64,000 nucleotides of DNA, taken from positions 1 to 64,000 of the forward strand of contig JBFLWJ010000012.1 in assembly GCA_040757835.1 (NCBI GenBank), read 5' to 3'. The DNA comes from Actinomycetota bacterium. Its GTDB lineage: Bacteria; Actinomycetota; Geothermincolia; Geothermincolales; RBG-13-55-18. The notes beneath the pieces were generated by a model, which saw only the letters and a list, made by a program, of their open reading frames with translations, made no database searches and was not told the origin of the DNA. This document shows, piece after piece, positions 7,673 to 15,861 of this stretch. Position 1 is the stretch's first letter, and every line of letters begins with the position of its first letter. The position numbers were made by a program, and so were the translations under genes.

Positions 7673-7706
7673 CCGGGCCGCAGGTCAGCCTGTGGCCCGG
7701 TTTCTA
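7673..7706 (+). terminator. Rho-independent terminator of paralogue 2
   Basis: CCGGGCCGCAGG and CCTGTGGCCCGG (one G-T pair) form a 12-base-pair stem with loop TCAG, followed by TTTCTAAT, 15 bases after the stop at 7657. Confidence 0.75.
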
Positions 7707-7719
7707 ATGCCTCACGCGA

Positions 7720-8901
7720 TCAGTTCCTGCCGTACATGGTAACGACCACGCATCCGCCTAGGCCGATGTTGTGCTGCAGGCCGATCCTGGCCCCCTCCAC
7801 CTGGCGCACTCCTGCCTCCCCGCGCAGCTGCCACACCAGCTCGGCACACTGGGCGAGCCCCGTCGCCCCCAGGGGATGCCCCTTGGAGAGCAGGCCGCCG
7901 GAGGGGTTGGTCACGTACTTCCCGCCGTAGGTGTTGTCGCCGTCCTCGATGAACTTCTCCGCCGTACCCTCGGGTGTGAGCCCCAGCCCCTCATAGGTGA
8001 TGAGCTCGTTGGCGGTGAAGCAGTCGTGCAGCTCGATAACGTCCACGTCCTCGGGCCCGATGCCGGAGGCCTCGTAGACCTCTTTGGCGGCGGCGGCGGT
8101 CATGTCGTAGCCCACGATGCGCATGGGGCTGTTGCCCTCGAAGGTGCTGGAGAAGTCGGTGAGCATGGACTGGGCGATTATATATACGGGGCTGGCGATG
8201 TTGTGCCTGGCAGCGAACTCGTCCGAGCATACCACCGCCGCGGCTGCGCCGCAGGTCGGCGGGCAGCATTGCAGGCGGGTCAGGGGCGGAGCCTGCGGGG
8301 GCGAGGCCAGCACCTCCTCCACCGTCAGCTGGTCGCGGAAGATCGCCCGCTCGTTGTGCTGCGCGTGCTTGCGCGCCTTCACCGAGATCTTGGCGAAGGT
8401 CTCGGTCTTGGTACCGTACTTCTCCTGGTGCTCCAGGCCCGCGCCGCCGAAGAGCTGTGCCGCGGGGGCCGCGCCCGGCACGGGTGGGGTGAAGTTCCAC
8501 AGCTTCTCGAAGAAGGTGAACATGGGGATGGGGCGGTCACTGAAGACGATGCCCAAGGCTCCCGGCGACATCTGCTCGAATCCCACGGCCAGCGCGCACT
8601 CCACCACACCGGTGGCCACGGCCTGGCGGGCCAGGAAGAGGGCGTTGGAGCCCGTGGAGCAGTTGTTGTTGACGTTGAAGACCGGGATGCCGGTCATGCC
8701 CAGGTCGTAGAGGACCTTCTGGCCGGCGCAGCTGTCGGCATAGACCCAGCCCGCATAGGCGTGCTCGATCTCCGAGTAGTCCACGCCTGAATCGGCCAGG
8801 GCGTCCTTCACCGCCTCCTGCCCCATCTCGGTGTAAGGCCGTAGGGCTTTAGGGGAAGTGAACTTGGTCATCCCGACGCCGGCTACGTTTGCTCTCCTCA
8901 T
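7720..8901 (-). CDS. Thiolase-family protein (SCP-x/lipid-transfer thiolase type)
   Basis: 393 residues from ATG 8901, which follows GGGGAGGGCGAG; a longer frame to 8985 lacks support. Begins MRRANVAGVGMTKF, typical of the non-decarboxylating SCP-x thiolases. The nucleophilic Cys lies in NVNNNCSTGSNALFLA, an HDC motif in VIELHDCFTANE, and the C-terminal GGLLSKGHPLGATG supplies the second catalytic His. These proteins cleave or form beta-ketoacyl-CoA on bulky substrates such as sterol side chains. The SCP2 protein gene lies upstream on the same strand (9101-9664), consistent with a split SCP-x pair. Confidence 0.88.
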   Translation of the reverse strand: MRRANVAGVGMTKFTSPKALRPYTEMGQEAVKDALADSGVDYSEIEHAYAGWVYADSCAGQKVLYDLGMTGIPVFNVNNNCSTGSNALFLARQAVATGVVECALAVGFEQMSPGALGIVFSDRPIPMFTFFEKLWNFTPPVPGAAPAAQLFGGAGLEHQEKYGTKTETFAKISVKARKHAQHNERAIFRDQLTVEEVLASPPQAPPLTRLQCCPPTCGAAAAVVCSDEFAARHNIASPVYIIAQSMLTDFSSTFEGNSPMRIVGYDMTAAAAKEVYEASGIGPEDVDVIELHDCFTANELITYEGLGLTPEGTAEKFIEDGDNTYGGKYVTNPSGGLLSKGHPLGATGLAQCAELVWQLRGEAGVRQVEGARIGLQHNIGLGGCVVVTMYGRN

Positions 8902-9100
8902 CTCGCCCTCCCCTTCGCTCGCGATCCAAATGGGCGCTCCCGTATAAAAGCCCCCGGCTGGATCTTGATTACTCGCATTCCCCATGCACTGTGACTATGT
9001 CACCTTGTGGCACGCTTGGTGTCAGCCCTTCAGCGTGACGCTCAGCTCCGCCGGACGCGGCACGGGTCGGGGTCGACCCTCCAGTATGCCACGGCCACCC

Positions 9101-9664
9101 TCAGAGCTCGTATTCCTCGCGGATGAAGGAAACCCAGGGCTTGAAGGCCTCGACTTCCTCGGCGTCCATCTCGTCCAGGAAGATGGTGTTGATGGTGGCC
9201 ACCAGCTCCACCAGGCGCACCGCGGCCTTGTTGTAGCGCACGATGGTGGGGAGGTTCCCCTTGAGCTTGATCTTCCCCTGCATCAGGCCCTTGACCACGT
9301 CCAGCTCGCCGGTCATCACCTGCTTCCAGCGGTCGTAGCTGGCGGTGAGGACGTAGTCCCCGTTCTCCCCCGCATCCGTGGGCACCAGCCGCACTCCCCT
9401 GCAGTCCCCATGCCAGAGGTCGATGAGCAGGAACATGTCCTCTTCCAGGCCCACGGCGGGGTCGGCGGTGATGTGGATGACCACTCCGCCCTCCCACCCC
9501 TGGGCGAGCTTCCTGTATTCCGCATCGTTCTGGATCAGGGATTCGTAGGTGGCGATCCAGGAGGGCGTGCCCAGGATGTAAGGTTCCCTCTCGGAATCCA
9601 GCAGGTCCTGCATGAGAGTGGTGAACGAATCCTCCCACTCCTTGGTCCCATAGGTGTAAGTCAT
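9101..9664 (-). CDS. SCP2 sterol-carrier-domain protein
   Basis: 187 residues from ATG 9664, preceded by GGAAGGGGG. The central and C-terminal part shows the SCP2 pattern: GGVVIHITADPAVG, a DLWHGDC strand, LTASYDRWKQVMTGELDVV and LMQGKIKLKGNL, where the tunnel-closing strand and helix lie. SCP2 domains bind fatty acyl-CoAs, sterols and other lipids. It is 200 bases upstream of the thiolase in the same direction, so the two may hand over a hydrophobic CoA substrate. A second SCP2 protein occurs at 57262. Confidence 0.8.
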   Translation of the reverse strand: MTYTYGTKEWEDSFTTLMQDLLDSEREPYILGTPSWIATYESLIQNDAEYRKLAQGWEGGVVIHITADPAVGLEEDMFLLIDLWHGDCRGVRLVPTDAGENGDYVLTASYDRWKQVMTGELDVVKGLMQGKIKLKGNLPTIVRYNKAAVRLVELVATINTIFLDEMDAEEVEAFKPWVSFIREEYEL

Positions 9665-9772
9665 GTTACCCCCTTCCAATGCAATCCTCCACAACAGCCC
9701 GCATGCGAGCACGATTATAGCAAAGGGGGAAACGGCTTGCTGACAAAACCGGGCGTTGTATGGTTTCGCTCC

Positions 9773-9839
9773 GGCCGAGGGGTCACGCCCGGAAATCGGC
9801 CCGACCGAGCGGCCGAGGGGTCACGCCCGGAAATCGGCC
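9773..9839. repeat. Two 29-base direct repeats
   Basis: The 29 bases at 9773-9801 recur exactly at 9811-9839, separated by nine bases. Each unit contains GGGGTCACGCCCGG. They lie between the SCP2 promoter side and the end of the RnfD-like gene. The function is unknown; a recent local duplication is the simplest reading. Confidence 0.8.
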
Positions 9840-9864
9840 GTTAAGAGGCCGGGAGCGAAGAGGC

Positions 9865-11001
9865 CTAGACCCAGTTGGGCTTGCTGCGGGGCAAGGCCTC
9901 CAGTTGGGGCTTCTTCGGCAGACGGTTGAAGAGGCGCCAGCGCGATTCGCCAAAGCGCGGTCGCGCCACGTAGCGGTCGATGGCCAGGGTAAAGAGGTTC
10001 CAGTTGAGGATGGCGACCGCCACCGCCTCGGCATGAAAGCCCACCACGCGCAGGAAAGCGACGGTCAGCCCGATGCCCGCGGCGTAGATCCAGACGCCCC
10101 GGTTGGCCATGGGGCTGGTAACCCAGTCGGTGGCCATGAAGAAGGCTCCCAGGAAGACAGCGCCGCTCAGCAGCTGGTACAGGGGGGAGTTCCATGCTGC
10201 CAGGTTGAAGAGGGTGAAGGCGGCGATGATGCCCACGGGGATGCGCCAGTTGATAGTCCCACGCAAGATCAGATAGAGGCCGCCGAGCAGCAGCGCCAGG
10301 ACCGAGACCTCACCGATGGAGCCGGCCTTCAGCCCCAGGAATAGCGAGAGCGTGCTCGGCCTGCCCCCGGAGGTGAACCAGGTGGCGCCCACCGGAGTGG
10401 CGCCAGCCACGGCGTCCCCCACCTTGCCGGCGTGCAGCAGCGAGAGGGGAGTGGCGGCGTTTACCGCGTCCAGCCTCAACCCCCCCAGGGTCTGGTAGGC
10501 CACGCTGCCCGCGGCGCGGTCGATGACGCTGGTGGTCACCGGGGTGAAGAACCCCACCTGTTTCCAGAAGAAGGGCCGTACGTATTTAGCGGTGTAGAGG
10601 GAGAGTGGCGTGAACATGAGGATGACCCTGGCGAGCAAGGCCGGGTTGAAGACGTTGTTGCCCAGGCCGCCGAAGAGTTCCTTGGCCACCGCCACGGCGA
10701 TGAAGGCGCCGATGGCCACCACCCACAGGGGCGTGGTGGGCGGGAGCAGGAACGCGAAGAGCAGGCCGGTCACCACGGCGCTGAGGTCGTAGAGGGTGAC
10801 CTTGCGGCGCATGATCACGCGCACGAAGAACTCGGAGAGCACGGCGACGACGATGCTCACGGTTACGATATAGACGACGTTCATTCCGAAGACCAGCACT
10901 CCTACGGCCAGTGCCGGTATAAGGGCGATGAGCACGTCCAGCATGCCGCGGGGGATTGATCCTCCTGCCCGGTGCAGATGCGGAGGCGCCGCCGCCTCCA
11001 T
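9865..11001 (-). CDS. RnfD/NqrB-like membrane protein, orphan
   Basis: 378 residues from ATG 11001, preceded by GGGGAGG and overlapping the upstream stop by one base (TGATG). About nine membrane segments in the order expected for RnfD/NqrB, with the conserved GLGNNVFNPALLARV and AFFMATDWVTSPM stretches. RnfD/NqrB proteins carry a covalent FMN on Thr in an (S/T)GAT motif; here the matching stretch reads GDAVAGATPV, so the Thr is kept and the preceding Ser/Thr is Ala. In Rnf complexes this subunit moves electrons across the membrane between ferredoxin and NAD. No RnfA, B, C, E or G gene lies nearby. It pairs with the Pro-rich protein upstream. Confidence 0.8.
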   Translation of the reverse strand: MEAAAPPHLHRAGGSIPRGMLDVLIALIPALAVGVLVFGMNVVYIVTVSIVVAVLSEFFVRVIMRRKVTLYDLSAVVTGLLFAFLLPPTTPLWVVAIGAFIAVAVAKELFGGLGNNVFNPALLARVILMFTPLSLYTAKYVRPFFWKQVGFFTPVTTSVIDRAAGSVAYQTLGGLRLDAVNAATPLSLLHAGKVGDAVAGATPVGATWFTSGGRPSTLSLFLGLKAGSIGEVSVLALLLGGLYLILRGTINWRIPVGIIAAFTLFNLAAWNSPLYQLLSGAVFLGAFFMATDWVTSPMANRGVWIYAAGIGLTVAFLRVVGFHAEAVAVAILNWNLFTLAIDRYVARPRFGESRWRLFNRLPKKPQLEALPRSKPNWV

Positions 11002-11744
11002 CAATCTTCCTCCCCGCGGCGTCGCGCGAATGTGCCCAGTCCCAGGACGGTCATCCCGAACATCGCCAGGGGCGCGAAAATAAAGAGCAGGTTGAACGCC
11101 TCGTCCTCTTCGTCTTCGTCCTCCTCCTCATCATCCCCAGGCGGCGGATTCGTACCCGGGTCGGGGGCGGGTGACGGCTCGGTTATGACATCGGGAGGCG
11201 GGGTCGTGCCGGGGTCCGGAGCGGGTGACGGCTCGGTTATGACATCGGGAGGCGGGGTCGTGCCGGGATCCGGAGCGGGTGACGGCTCGGTTATCACGTC
11301 CGGCGGCGGGGTCGTGCCGGGGTCGGGAACGGGCGAAGGTTCGGTTATCACGTCCGGCGGCGGGGTCGTGCCCGAATCCGGGACAGGCGAAGCTCCGGTA
11401 GTGGAATCCGGGGAGGTATAGGTCCCGGTCCCGTCAGCTAGAGGTGATGCCGCTGTCGTCACGTCCGCGCCCTCTTCTCCGGGGACACCACCGTTGGGCG
11501 TAGCCGAAGTGACGGCGTCGCTGTTGGCGTCCCAACCTTCCACGGGAGACGCCGACGCGGTGGCGTCAGTGGTCTCACCCGCGGGCTTATGATAGCGCCC
11601 TCCGAAAGCGAAACCGAAGGTTACCGCGACGATGATCACATAGACCAGTAGGCCCGCTAAGAATCTCGCGTTTGTAAACCTCTTCACGCTACTTCCCCTA
11701 CTCCGCTCATGTACTACTGTTTTACTTTCGTCATCTTCCGCCAT
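11001..11744 (-). CDS. Two-TM protein with Pro/Thr-rich tandem repeat linker
   Basis: 247 residues from ATG 11744; a TTG at 11765 touches a GGAGG directly and is less likely. One membrane segment near residues 27-48, a long Pro/Thr/Asp-rich external stretch with about five copies of an 18-residue repeat (GTTPPPDVITEPSPAPDP), an acidic run (EEEDEDEED), then a second membrane segment and an arginine tail (FARRRGEED). I do not recognise the family. The acidic run, hydrophobic segment and basic tail resemble a surface-anchor end. Translationally coupled to the RnfD-like gene, so it may be an accessory to that membrane protein. Confidence 0.6.
   Translation of the reverse strand: MAEDDESKTVVHERSRGSSVKRFTNARFLAGLLVYVIIVAVTFGFAFGGRYHKPAGETTDATASASPVEGWDANSDAVTSATPNGGVPGEEGADVTTAASPLADGTGTYTSPDSTTGASPVPDSGTTPPPDVITEPSPVPDPGTTPPPDVITEPSPAPDPGTTPPPDVITEPSPAPDPGTTPPPDVITEPSPAPDPGTNPPPGDDEEEDEDEEDEAFNLLFIFAPLAMFGMTVLGLGTFARRRGEED
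11139..11390. repeat. 54-base coding tandem repeat, about 4.7 copies
   Basis: The period is 54 bases (18 codons). The inner copies are nearly identical at the DNA level (shared cores such as GGCTCGGTTATGACATC) and the outer ones more diverged, as expected of slippage or unequal exchange. It encodes the Pro-rich linker of the gene above. Confidence 0.85.
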
Positions 11745-11893
11745 TTTCAGAATGACAACCGTCAACCTCCATATGTTTCAGATCACTCCTTTCTGGGAAA
11801 CGGAAAATGTTTGGGGTTGGAAGATTACATCCTCCAAAGGAGCGCCCGTAGCATGGCGAGCACTTCGAGGTTGCCACTTGCGTTCGCCTGGGT

Positions 11894-13300
11894 TCAGGCG
11901 CCCCAGTCGGGGCCGGTCTCCCTCTCCGCTCCGCGCTCCAGTAGCATCTCGCGCATCTCCAGCAGCCTCGGCTGGCAGCAGTTCCTGAACTTCTTGCCGC
12001 TTCCGCAGGTGCAGGGCTCGTCCTTTTTCGCTCGCAGGCGCTCCTCCACCTCGGAGAGGTCGGGCAGGTCGCCCAGCATGGCCTCCCTCAGGGCGTCCTC
12101 GCGCGCCAGGGTTAGGGTGCGGCGCTTCGCCGCGATGTGCGGGGGCGGGTAGAGGTCCAGCAGGTCCCGCACGTCCTCGGCGAGGACGTTCGCCAGCAGC
12201 GACCCCGCCTTGGTGCGGTCGCGCTTCTTCAGGTATTGCATGGTCAGGAAGATGGTGCGGGTGTCCAGGTAGGCCCGCTGCTCCTCCAGCGCCGCGTCAA
12301 CGGCGGCGTAGCCCTCACGCAGCGACGACGAGAGGATGGCGGAGACGAGGAAGGTGAAGACGTCGCGGTGGAAATCGTCCTCGGTACCTAGGCGGCCGAG
12401 CTCCTCCATGAGGAACTGCAGGTTCCCCGCCTGCTGCTGCAGCATCCCCAGCACCTCGATGGCCGCCAGCCTGGTCTCACCCTTGTCGGGGTTGATGACC
12501 AGCCTGCGCAGCGCATCGGATACCTGCTCGGGATAGGCCGATCCCAGCTTGGCCAGGGCCAGCACCGTCTCGTGCAGCGGCAGGCTGACACAGCGGTCCA
12601 GCCCCGCGAGGAGGACCGGCAGGGCCGCTATGGGCCTGGTCTCCCCCAGTATGCGCAGCAGGAACACGAAGCCGGCCGGGATATCGCTGGGCCTGGCCTC
12701 TTCCAGCAGCTCCTGGAGCGTGTAGATGATCACCGGCGTAGTCTGGGGGCTCCTCTCGAGGGTGAGCTCCAGGACCGCCGGGTCCAGGCTGGCCTCGCTG
12801 GCCAGTACTTCCTCCACCAGCAGGTGCTTGAGCAGGTGCTCGCCGCCGCCGTAGATATACGTGAAGGCGGAGTAAGGGTCCCTGTCCGCCTGCTCGATGC
12901 GCTCGAGGCGTTCCGTGAAGACCTCGTCCAGCCCCGCGATGAAGTCCTCACCGGTGATCTCTTCCCGGCGGTCAGCCTTGGCCCTGATAAGCGCGGTGTA
13001 GCCGTCGGCCTCGAGTTCGTCGCCGCGCTGCAATGCGTAGGTCATGCACATATGGAAGAAAAAAGGGTGCCCGGGGTGGAGGTCCGCCTGCTCCCGTACC
13101 TCCTTTTCCGCCTCCTCCAGGGTAATCTCGCCAGCGGCGAACCTGCCGATGCAGGCGGAAACGAGGGCAAAGGAGTCCAGGAGCGAGCTGGGCAACGCGG
13201 CCTCGAGCTCCTGCGTGTATTCGGTGATGGATGTCTCCCCCGCCTTGAGGTCCTCCAACATCTCGGAGAAATGATCGCTCCCCCGCTCATCGTCCATCAT
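11894..13300 (-). CDS. HEAT-like helical protein with C-terminal SEC-C zinc motif
   Basis: 468 residues. Mostly helical, with repeat-like segments between about residues 170 and 340 (for example LPVLLAGLDRCVSLPLHETV). Near the C-terminus is DEPCTCGSGKKFRNCCQP, the CxCx8CC zinc-binding SEC-C motif first known from SecA. SEC-C proteins bind zinc and often work with the translocase or ribosome, but many stand-alone ones have no known role. No partner gene is adjacent, so the function stays open. Confidence 0.75.
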   Translation of the reverse strand: MMDDERGSDHFSEMLEDLKAGETSITEYTQELEAALPSSLLDSFALVSACIGRFAAGEITLEEAEKEVREQADLHPGHPFFFHMCMTYALQRGDELEADGYTALIRAKADRREEITGEDFIAGLDEVFTERLERIEQADRDPYSAFTYIYGGGEHLLKHLLVEEVLASEASLDPAVLELTLERSPQTTPVIIYTLQELLEEARPSDIPAGFVFLLRILGETRPIAALPVLLAGLDRCVSLPLHETVLALAKLGSAYPEQVSDALRRLVINPDKGETRLAAIEVLGMLQQQAGNLQFLMEELGRLGTEDDFHRDVFTFLVSAILSSSLREGYAAVDAALEEQRAYLDTRTIFLTMQYLKKRDRTKAGSLLANVLAEDVRDLLDLYPPPHIAAKRRTLTLAREDALREAMLGDLPDLSEVEERLRAKKDEPCTCGSGKKFRNCCQPRLLEMREMLLERGAERETGPDWGA

Positions 13301-13480
13301 GCCGTGACCCCCGGTGCCGATCGGATATGATGTGCCGGCCCCCGCCCTTAATGCCTGGCGCCGGACGCCCCGCGTTTAGCATATCGGAAAAAGGGGGGAA
13401 AGGGGTAGCGCGGCCCGGGATGTGATCCTGTCCCGCCGCGGTGGCCGCCAGGCCGGCGTGAGTGCCCGGCGTCCCCGCGC

Positions 13481-14581
13481 TCAGGCGGTCGCTTCCTTCT
13501 CGATCTCGAAGGTGAAGTCGAGGGGCGTGACTTCCACTTCCAGCTCTCCGCTGTCTTTGAGTTCCCACTCCAGGTGGGTGTCCACGTTGAAGGCGTACTC
13601 ATAAAGGCCCTGCACCAGGCCGACCACGATTAGGTGCAGGAACGAGTTCTCGATACGGACGGACAGCCCCCGCTCGTTGGACCTGAGCTTGAGGATGTTG
13701 CCCAGGCCGCGCACGGCCAGTTGCTCCTTCATGCCGCGGGTCCCCAGGCCCTCGATATCGTAGAAGCCGGTGCGCACGAAGCGGCGCTGGGCCTCGATGA
13801 CCGCACGGGGGATGATATCGCCCAGCTCGCTCTCCAGCTCGGTGAAGATGGTGTCCAGCTCCATGCCGGTGAGCACCATGCGCCGGCCGGTGGTGCGGTT
13901 GACGATGATCCCCCGGTCAATATGCCAGGCGTAGTCGGAGAGCGCCACGGGCGCCCCGCAGGTCTTGCACCTCTCGAAGTGGACGTCTCCCTGCTTGATC
14001 TCGACCTCCTTGAAGCGCAGCCTGCCCCGCAGCTCCTCGGGATGGCTGGCCACGAAGGCCCTGATCTCGTATAGGTCCTTCTCGACTTCCTTATACTCCA
14101 CACCGAGGTCGCACCCGAAGAGGATCTCGAAGGCGGCGACCATGTCACCGCATGCCAGGGGCACGCTGTAGGGTTCCCTGATGGTCTCGATTATGAAGTC
14201 GTCCACGTCCTGCTCGTGCCGGTAGTCCACCACCTGGTACTTGCCGTAGCCGGACATGCCGGCCGTGGCCCGGAAGGCGTCGTTCACCGGCTGCCAGTCT
14301 ATCTCCCGGCGGCGCAGCATCTCCTTGGTCATTTCGGGCATGAGGCTCCCCAGGTAGGCCCGCACCGCCTTGCGCTTGGCGGCCGTCACCACGTGCTCGA
14401 TGGGCATGCCAATTATCTTCTCGATGCCGCGGAAGAGGGGGTCTAGGTTCTCGCACTCCATGAAGATCATGCGGTTCCTGCTGTTACGGCTCTGCAGTAT
14501 GGCGCCGCCGTTCATCCAGGTGTGTTCAGACGAAATGTGCAGAGGAACCAGGCATTCCCTGCAAACCTCGAGTCCCGCCAT
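13481..14581 (-). CDS. Duplicated CxxC-domain protein, paralogue 3
   Basis: 366 residues from ATG 14581 with GGAGG upstream. Knuckles CRECLVP (Cys 7, 10) and CKTCGAP near residue 206. It keeps the family landmarks: NLDPLFRGIEKIIGMPIEHV, GMSGYGKYQVVDYRH, TTGRRMVLTG, ELGDIIPRAVIEAQRRFVR, GLGNILKL and a closing VVGLVQGLYEYAF segment. In the first knuckle the usual Gly after the second Cys is Leu. It stands as a single gene between the SEC-C protein and the FKBP gene, so chromosomal context gives no functional hint. The wide gap on each side suggests its own promoter. Confidence 0.7.
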   Translation of the reverse strand: MAGLEVCRECLVPLHISSEHTWMNGGAILQSRNSRNRMIFMECENLDPLFRGIEKIIGMPIEHVVTAAKRKAVRAYLGSLMPEMTKEMLRRREIDWQPVNDAFRATAGMSGYGKYQVVDYRHEQDVDDFIIETIREPYSVPLACGDMVAAFEILFGCDLGVEYKEVEKDLYEIRAFVASHPEELRGRLRFKEVEIKQGDVHFERCKTCGAPVALSDYAWHIDRGIIVNRTTGRRMVLTGMELDTIFTELESELGDIIPRAVIEAQRRFVRTGFYDIEGLGTRGMKEQLAVRGLGNILKLRSNERGLSVRIENSFLHLIVVGLVQGLYEYAFNVDTHLEWELKDSGELEVEVTPLDFTFEIEKEATA

Positions 14582-14776
14582 CTGCGTGTCCTCCTCCAGC
14601 CGGCCAGAATGCGCGCCTGGTAGATATCACCTATGCTTCTGCATCGGCGGGTGGGGAGGAAAGTTGAAAACAAAGCAAAGTGCACATGTATTCTTTTTAC
14701 CGCGGGTAAATACCGCTTTCGTTCGCGGCGGCAATGGGTTGTGCGCCGCGGTGCTGGGCGACTGCTCGGCTGAGGT

Positions 14777-15214
14777 CTATGCGCTTCCTTCCCGTACCTC
14801 CCTGATGGTCACCTGGAAACGCAGGTTCATCCCCGCCAGGGGATGGTTCATGTCGATCTCGACGCTCTCATCGTCCATGCCGATGATGAGGAAGTTGATG
14901 ACCTGTCCGCCCTCAGTGCGCCCGGTGTAGGAGGTGCCTACCTCCAGGGCGGGGCCTTCCGCGAAACTCTCCCGGGGAACCTGCTGCACCAGCTCGGGGT
15001 CCCTCAGGCCGTAGGCGTCCTCCGGCCTTACCGTGACCTCCTTGCTCTCCCCGGGCTCCATGCCCTCCAGTTCCCTCTCCAGACCGGGGATGATACTCCC
15101 CTCGCCAAAGACGAACCCCAGGGGCTGGCCCTCTGTGCTGCTGTCGATCATCAGGCCGTCCTCGTCATATAGACGGTAGTCGAAGAAGACGTTCATGTTC
15201 GGGCCTACCTTCAT
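14777..15214 (-). CDS. FKBP-type peptidyl-prolyl isomerase, SlyD-like
   Basis: 145 residues from ATG 15214 (GGGG upstream; a GTG one codon earlier is also possible). Starts with an FKBP strand, then QPLGFVFGEGSIIPGLEREL (the FKBP signature), the insert-in-flap region and NHPLAGMNLRFQVTI. The short form without a His-rich metal tail is typical of actinobacterial SlyD-like chaperones, which speed proline isomerisation and hold folding chains in the cytosol. Monocistronic: a terminator for the upstream gene lies at 15250-15279. Confidence 0.9.
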   Translation of the reverse strand: MKVGPNMNVFFDYRLYDEDGLMIDSSTEGQPLGFVFGEGSIIPGLERELEGMEPGESKEVTVRPEDAYGLRDPELVQQVPRESFAEGPALEVGTSYTGRTEGGQVINFLIIGMDDESVEIDMNHPLAGMNLRFQVTIREVREGSA

Positions 15215-15249
15215 CACGGTCCCCTTTCGTCCCGACTCGGCACGTATAA

Positions 15250-15279
15250 GACAAAAGGCCCAGGCTTAAGGCTTGGGCC
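15250..15279 (-). terminator. Rho-independent terminator of the 16380-15362 operon
   Basis: Read on the minus strand, GGCCCAAGC and GCCTGGGCC form a nine-pair stem (one G-T) around CTTAA, followed by TTTTGTCTT. It lies between the end of the C_GCAxxG_C_C gene and the FKBP start. Confidence 0.75.
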
Positions 15280-15361
15280 GCTTCTTGGACAGCTTCTCTA
15301 CAAACCTAAAAATTACCTGCACCCACTATAGCACATCGAGGCAGGCCGTCTCGCACCGCGG

Positions 15362-15859
15362 TCACTGGCGCCTGGCCTCCATGATCAGACGGCCGGCGAT
15401 GCGCACCGCCGCCGCCACCGGCACTCCGCATCTCTCGGCGGCGCCGGCCGCGGCGAACTCCTGTATCTGCTGCGGGTCGGTGAGGTTGAAGCTGCGCCCG
15501 AAGAGGCGCTCCTGGACCCCAGCGCAGGAGCAGCTGCCCAGCTCCTCTTCGAAGCTGCGGCAGAAGCGGCTTGCCAGCTGCAGTGTGAGCATGAGGGCTT
15601 GCGTGTCCTCGGGCCTGTCGCGTCCGAAGGCCAACCCCAGGGCCATCACCGGGCCTATCACCGCCCCGCAGGTATCGCCGCGCAAGGCCACACCGGGCAT
15701 GGCGGTGGCCGCCTTGAGGGTCTCGGCGCTTTCCAGGCCGAATTCATCCTGCAGGGCCTTGAGGGAGCTCTGGGCGCAGCTGCCGTAGGCCATCAGGTGT
15801 TCCAAGGCCCGTCGCTCGAGGCGGTCCAGGACCTCCCTTTCGGATGCTTCCTCTCCCAT
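15362..15859 (-). CDS. C_GCAxxG_C_C family putative redox protein
   Basis: 165 residues from ATG 15859, preceded by a G-rich site; its start overlaps nothing but is two bases after the stop of the gene upstream. Shows the order of Cys motifs that names the family: YGSCAQSSLKAL, then RGDTCGAVIGPVMALGL, then FCRSFEEELGSCSCAGVQ. The family is thought to bind a redox cofactor or metal through these Cys and often sits beside oxidoreductases; the reaction is unknown. Coupled to the ATC-hydrolase-like gene at 15862-16380. Confidence 0.75.
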   Translation of the reverse strand: MGEEASEREVLDRLERRALEHLMAYGSCAQSSLKALQDEFGLESAETLKAATAMPGVALRGDTCGAVIGPVMALGLAFGRDRPEDTQALMLTLQLASRFCRSFEEELGSCSCAGVQERLFGRSFNLTDPQQIQEFAAAGAAERCGVPVAAAVRIAGRLIMEARRQ

Positions 15860-15861
15860 GC

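Noticed and set aside
11139..11390. CRISPR-like array
   Set aside because: Period of 54 bases without spacers, in frame within a protein; a coding tandem repeat.
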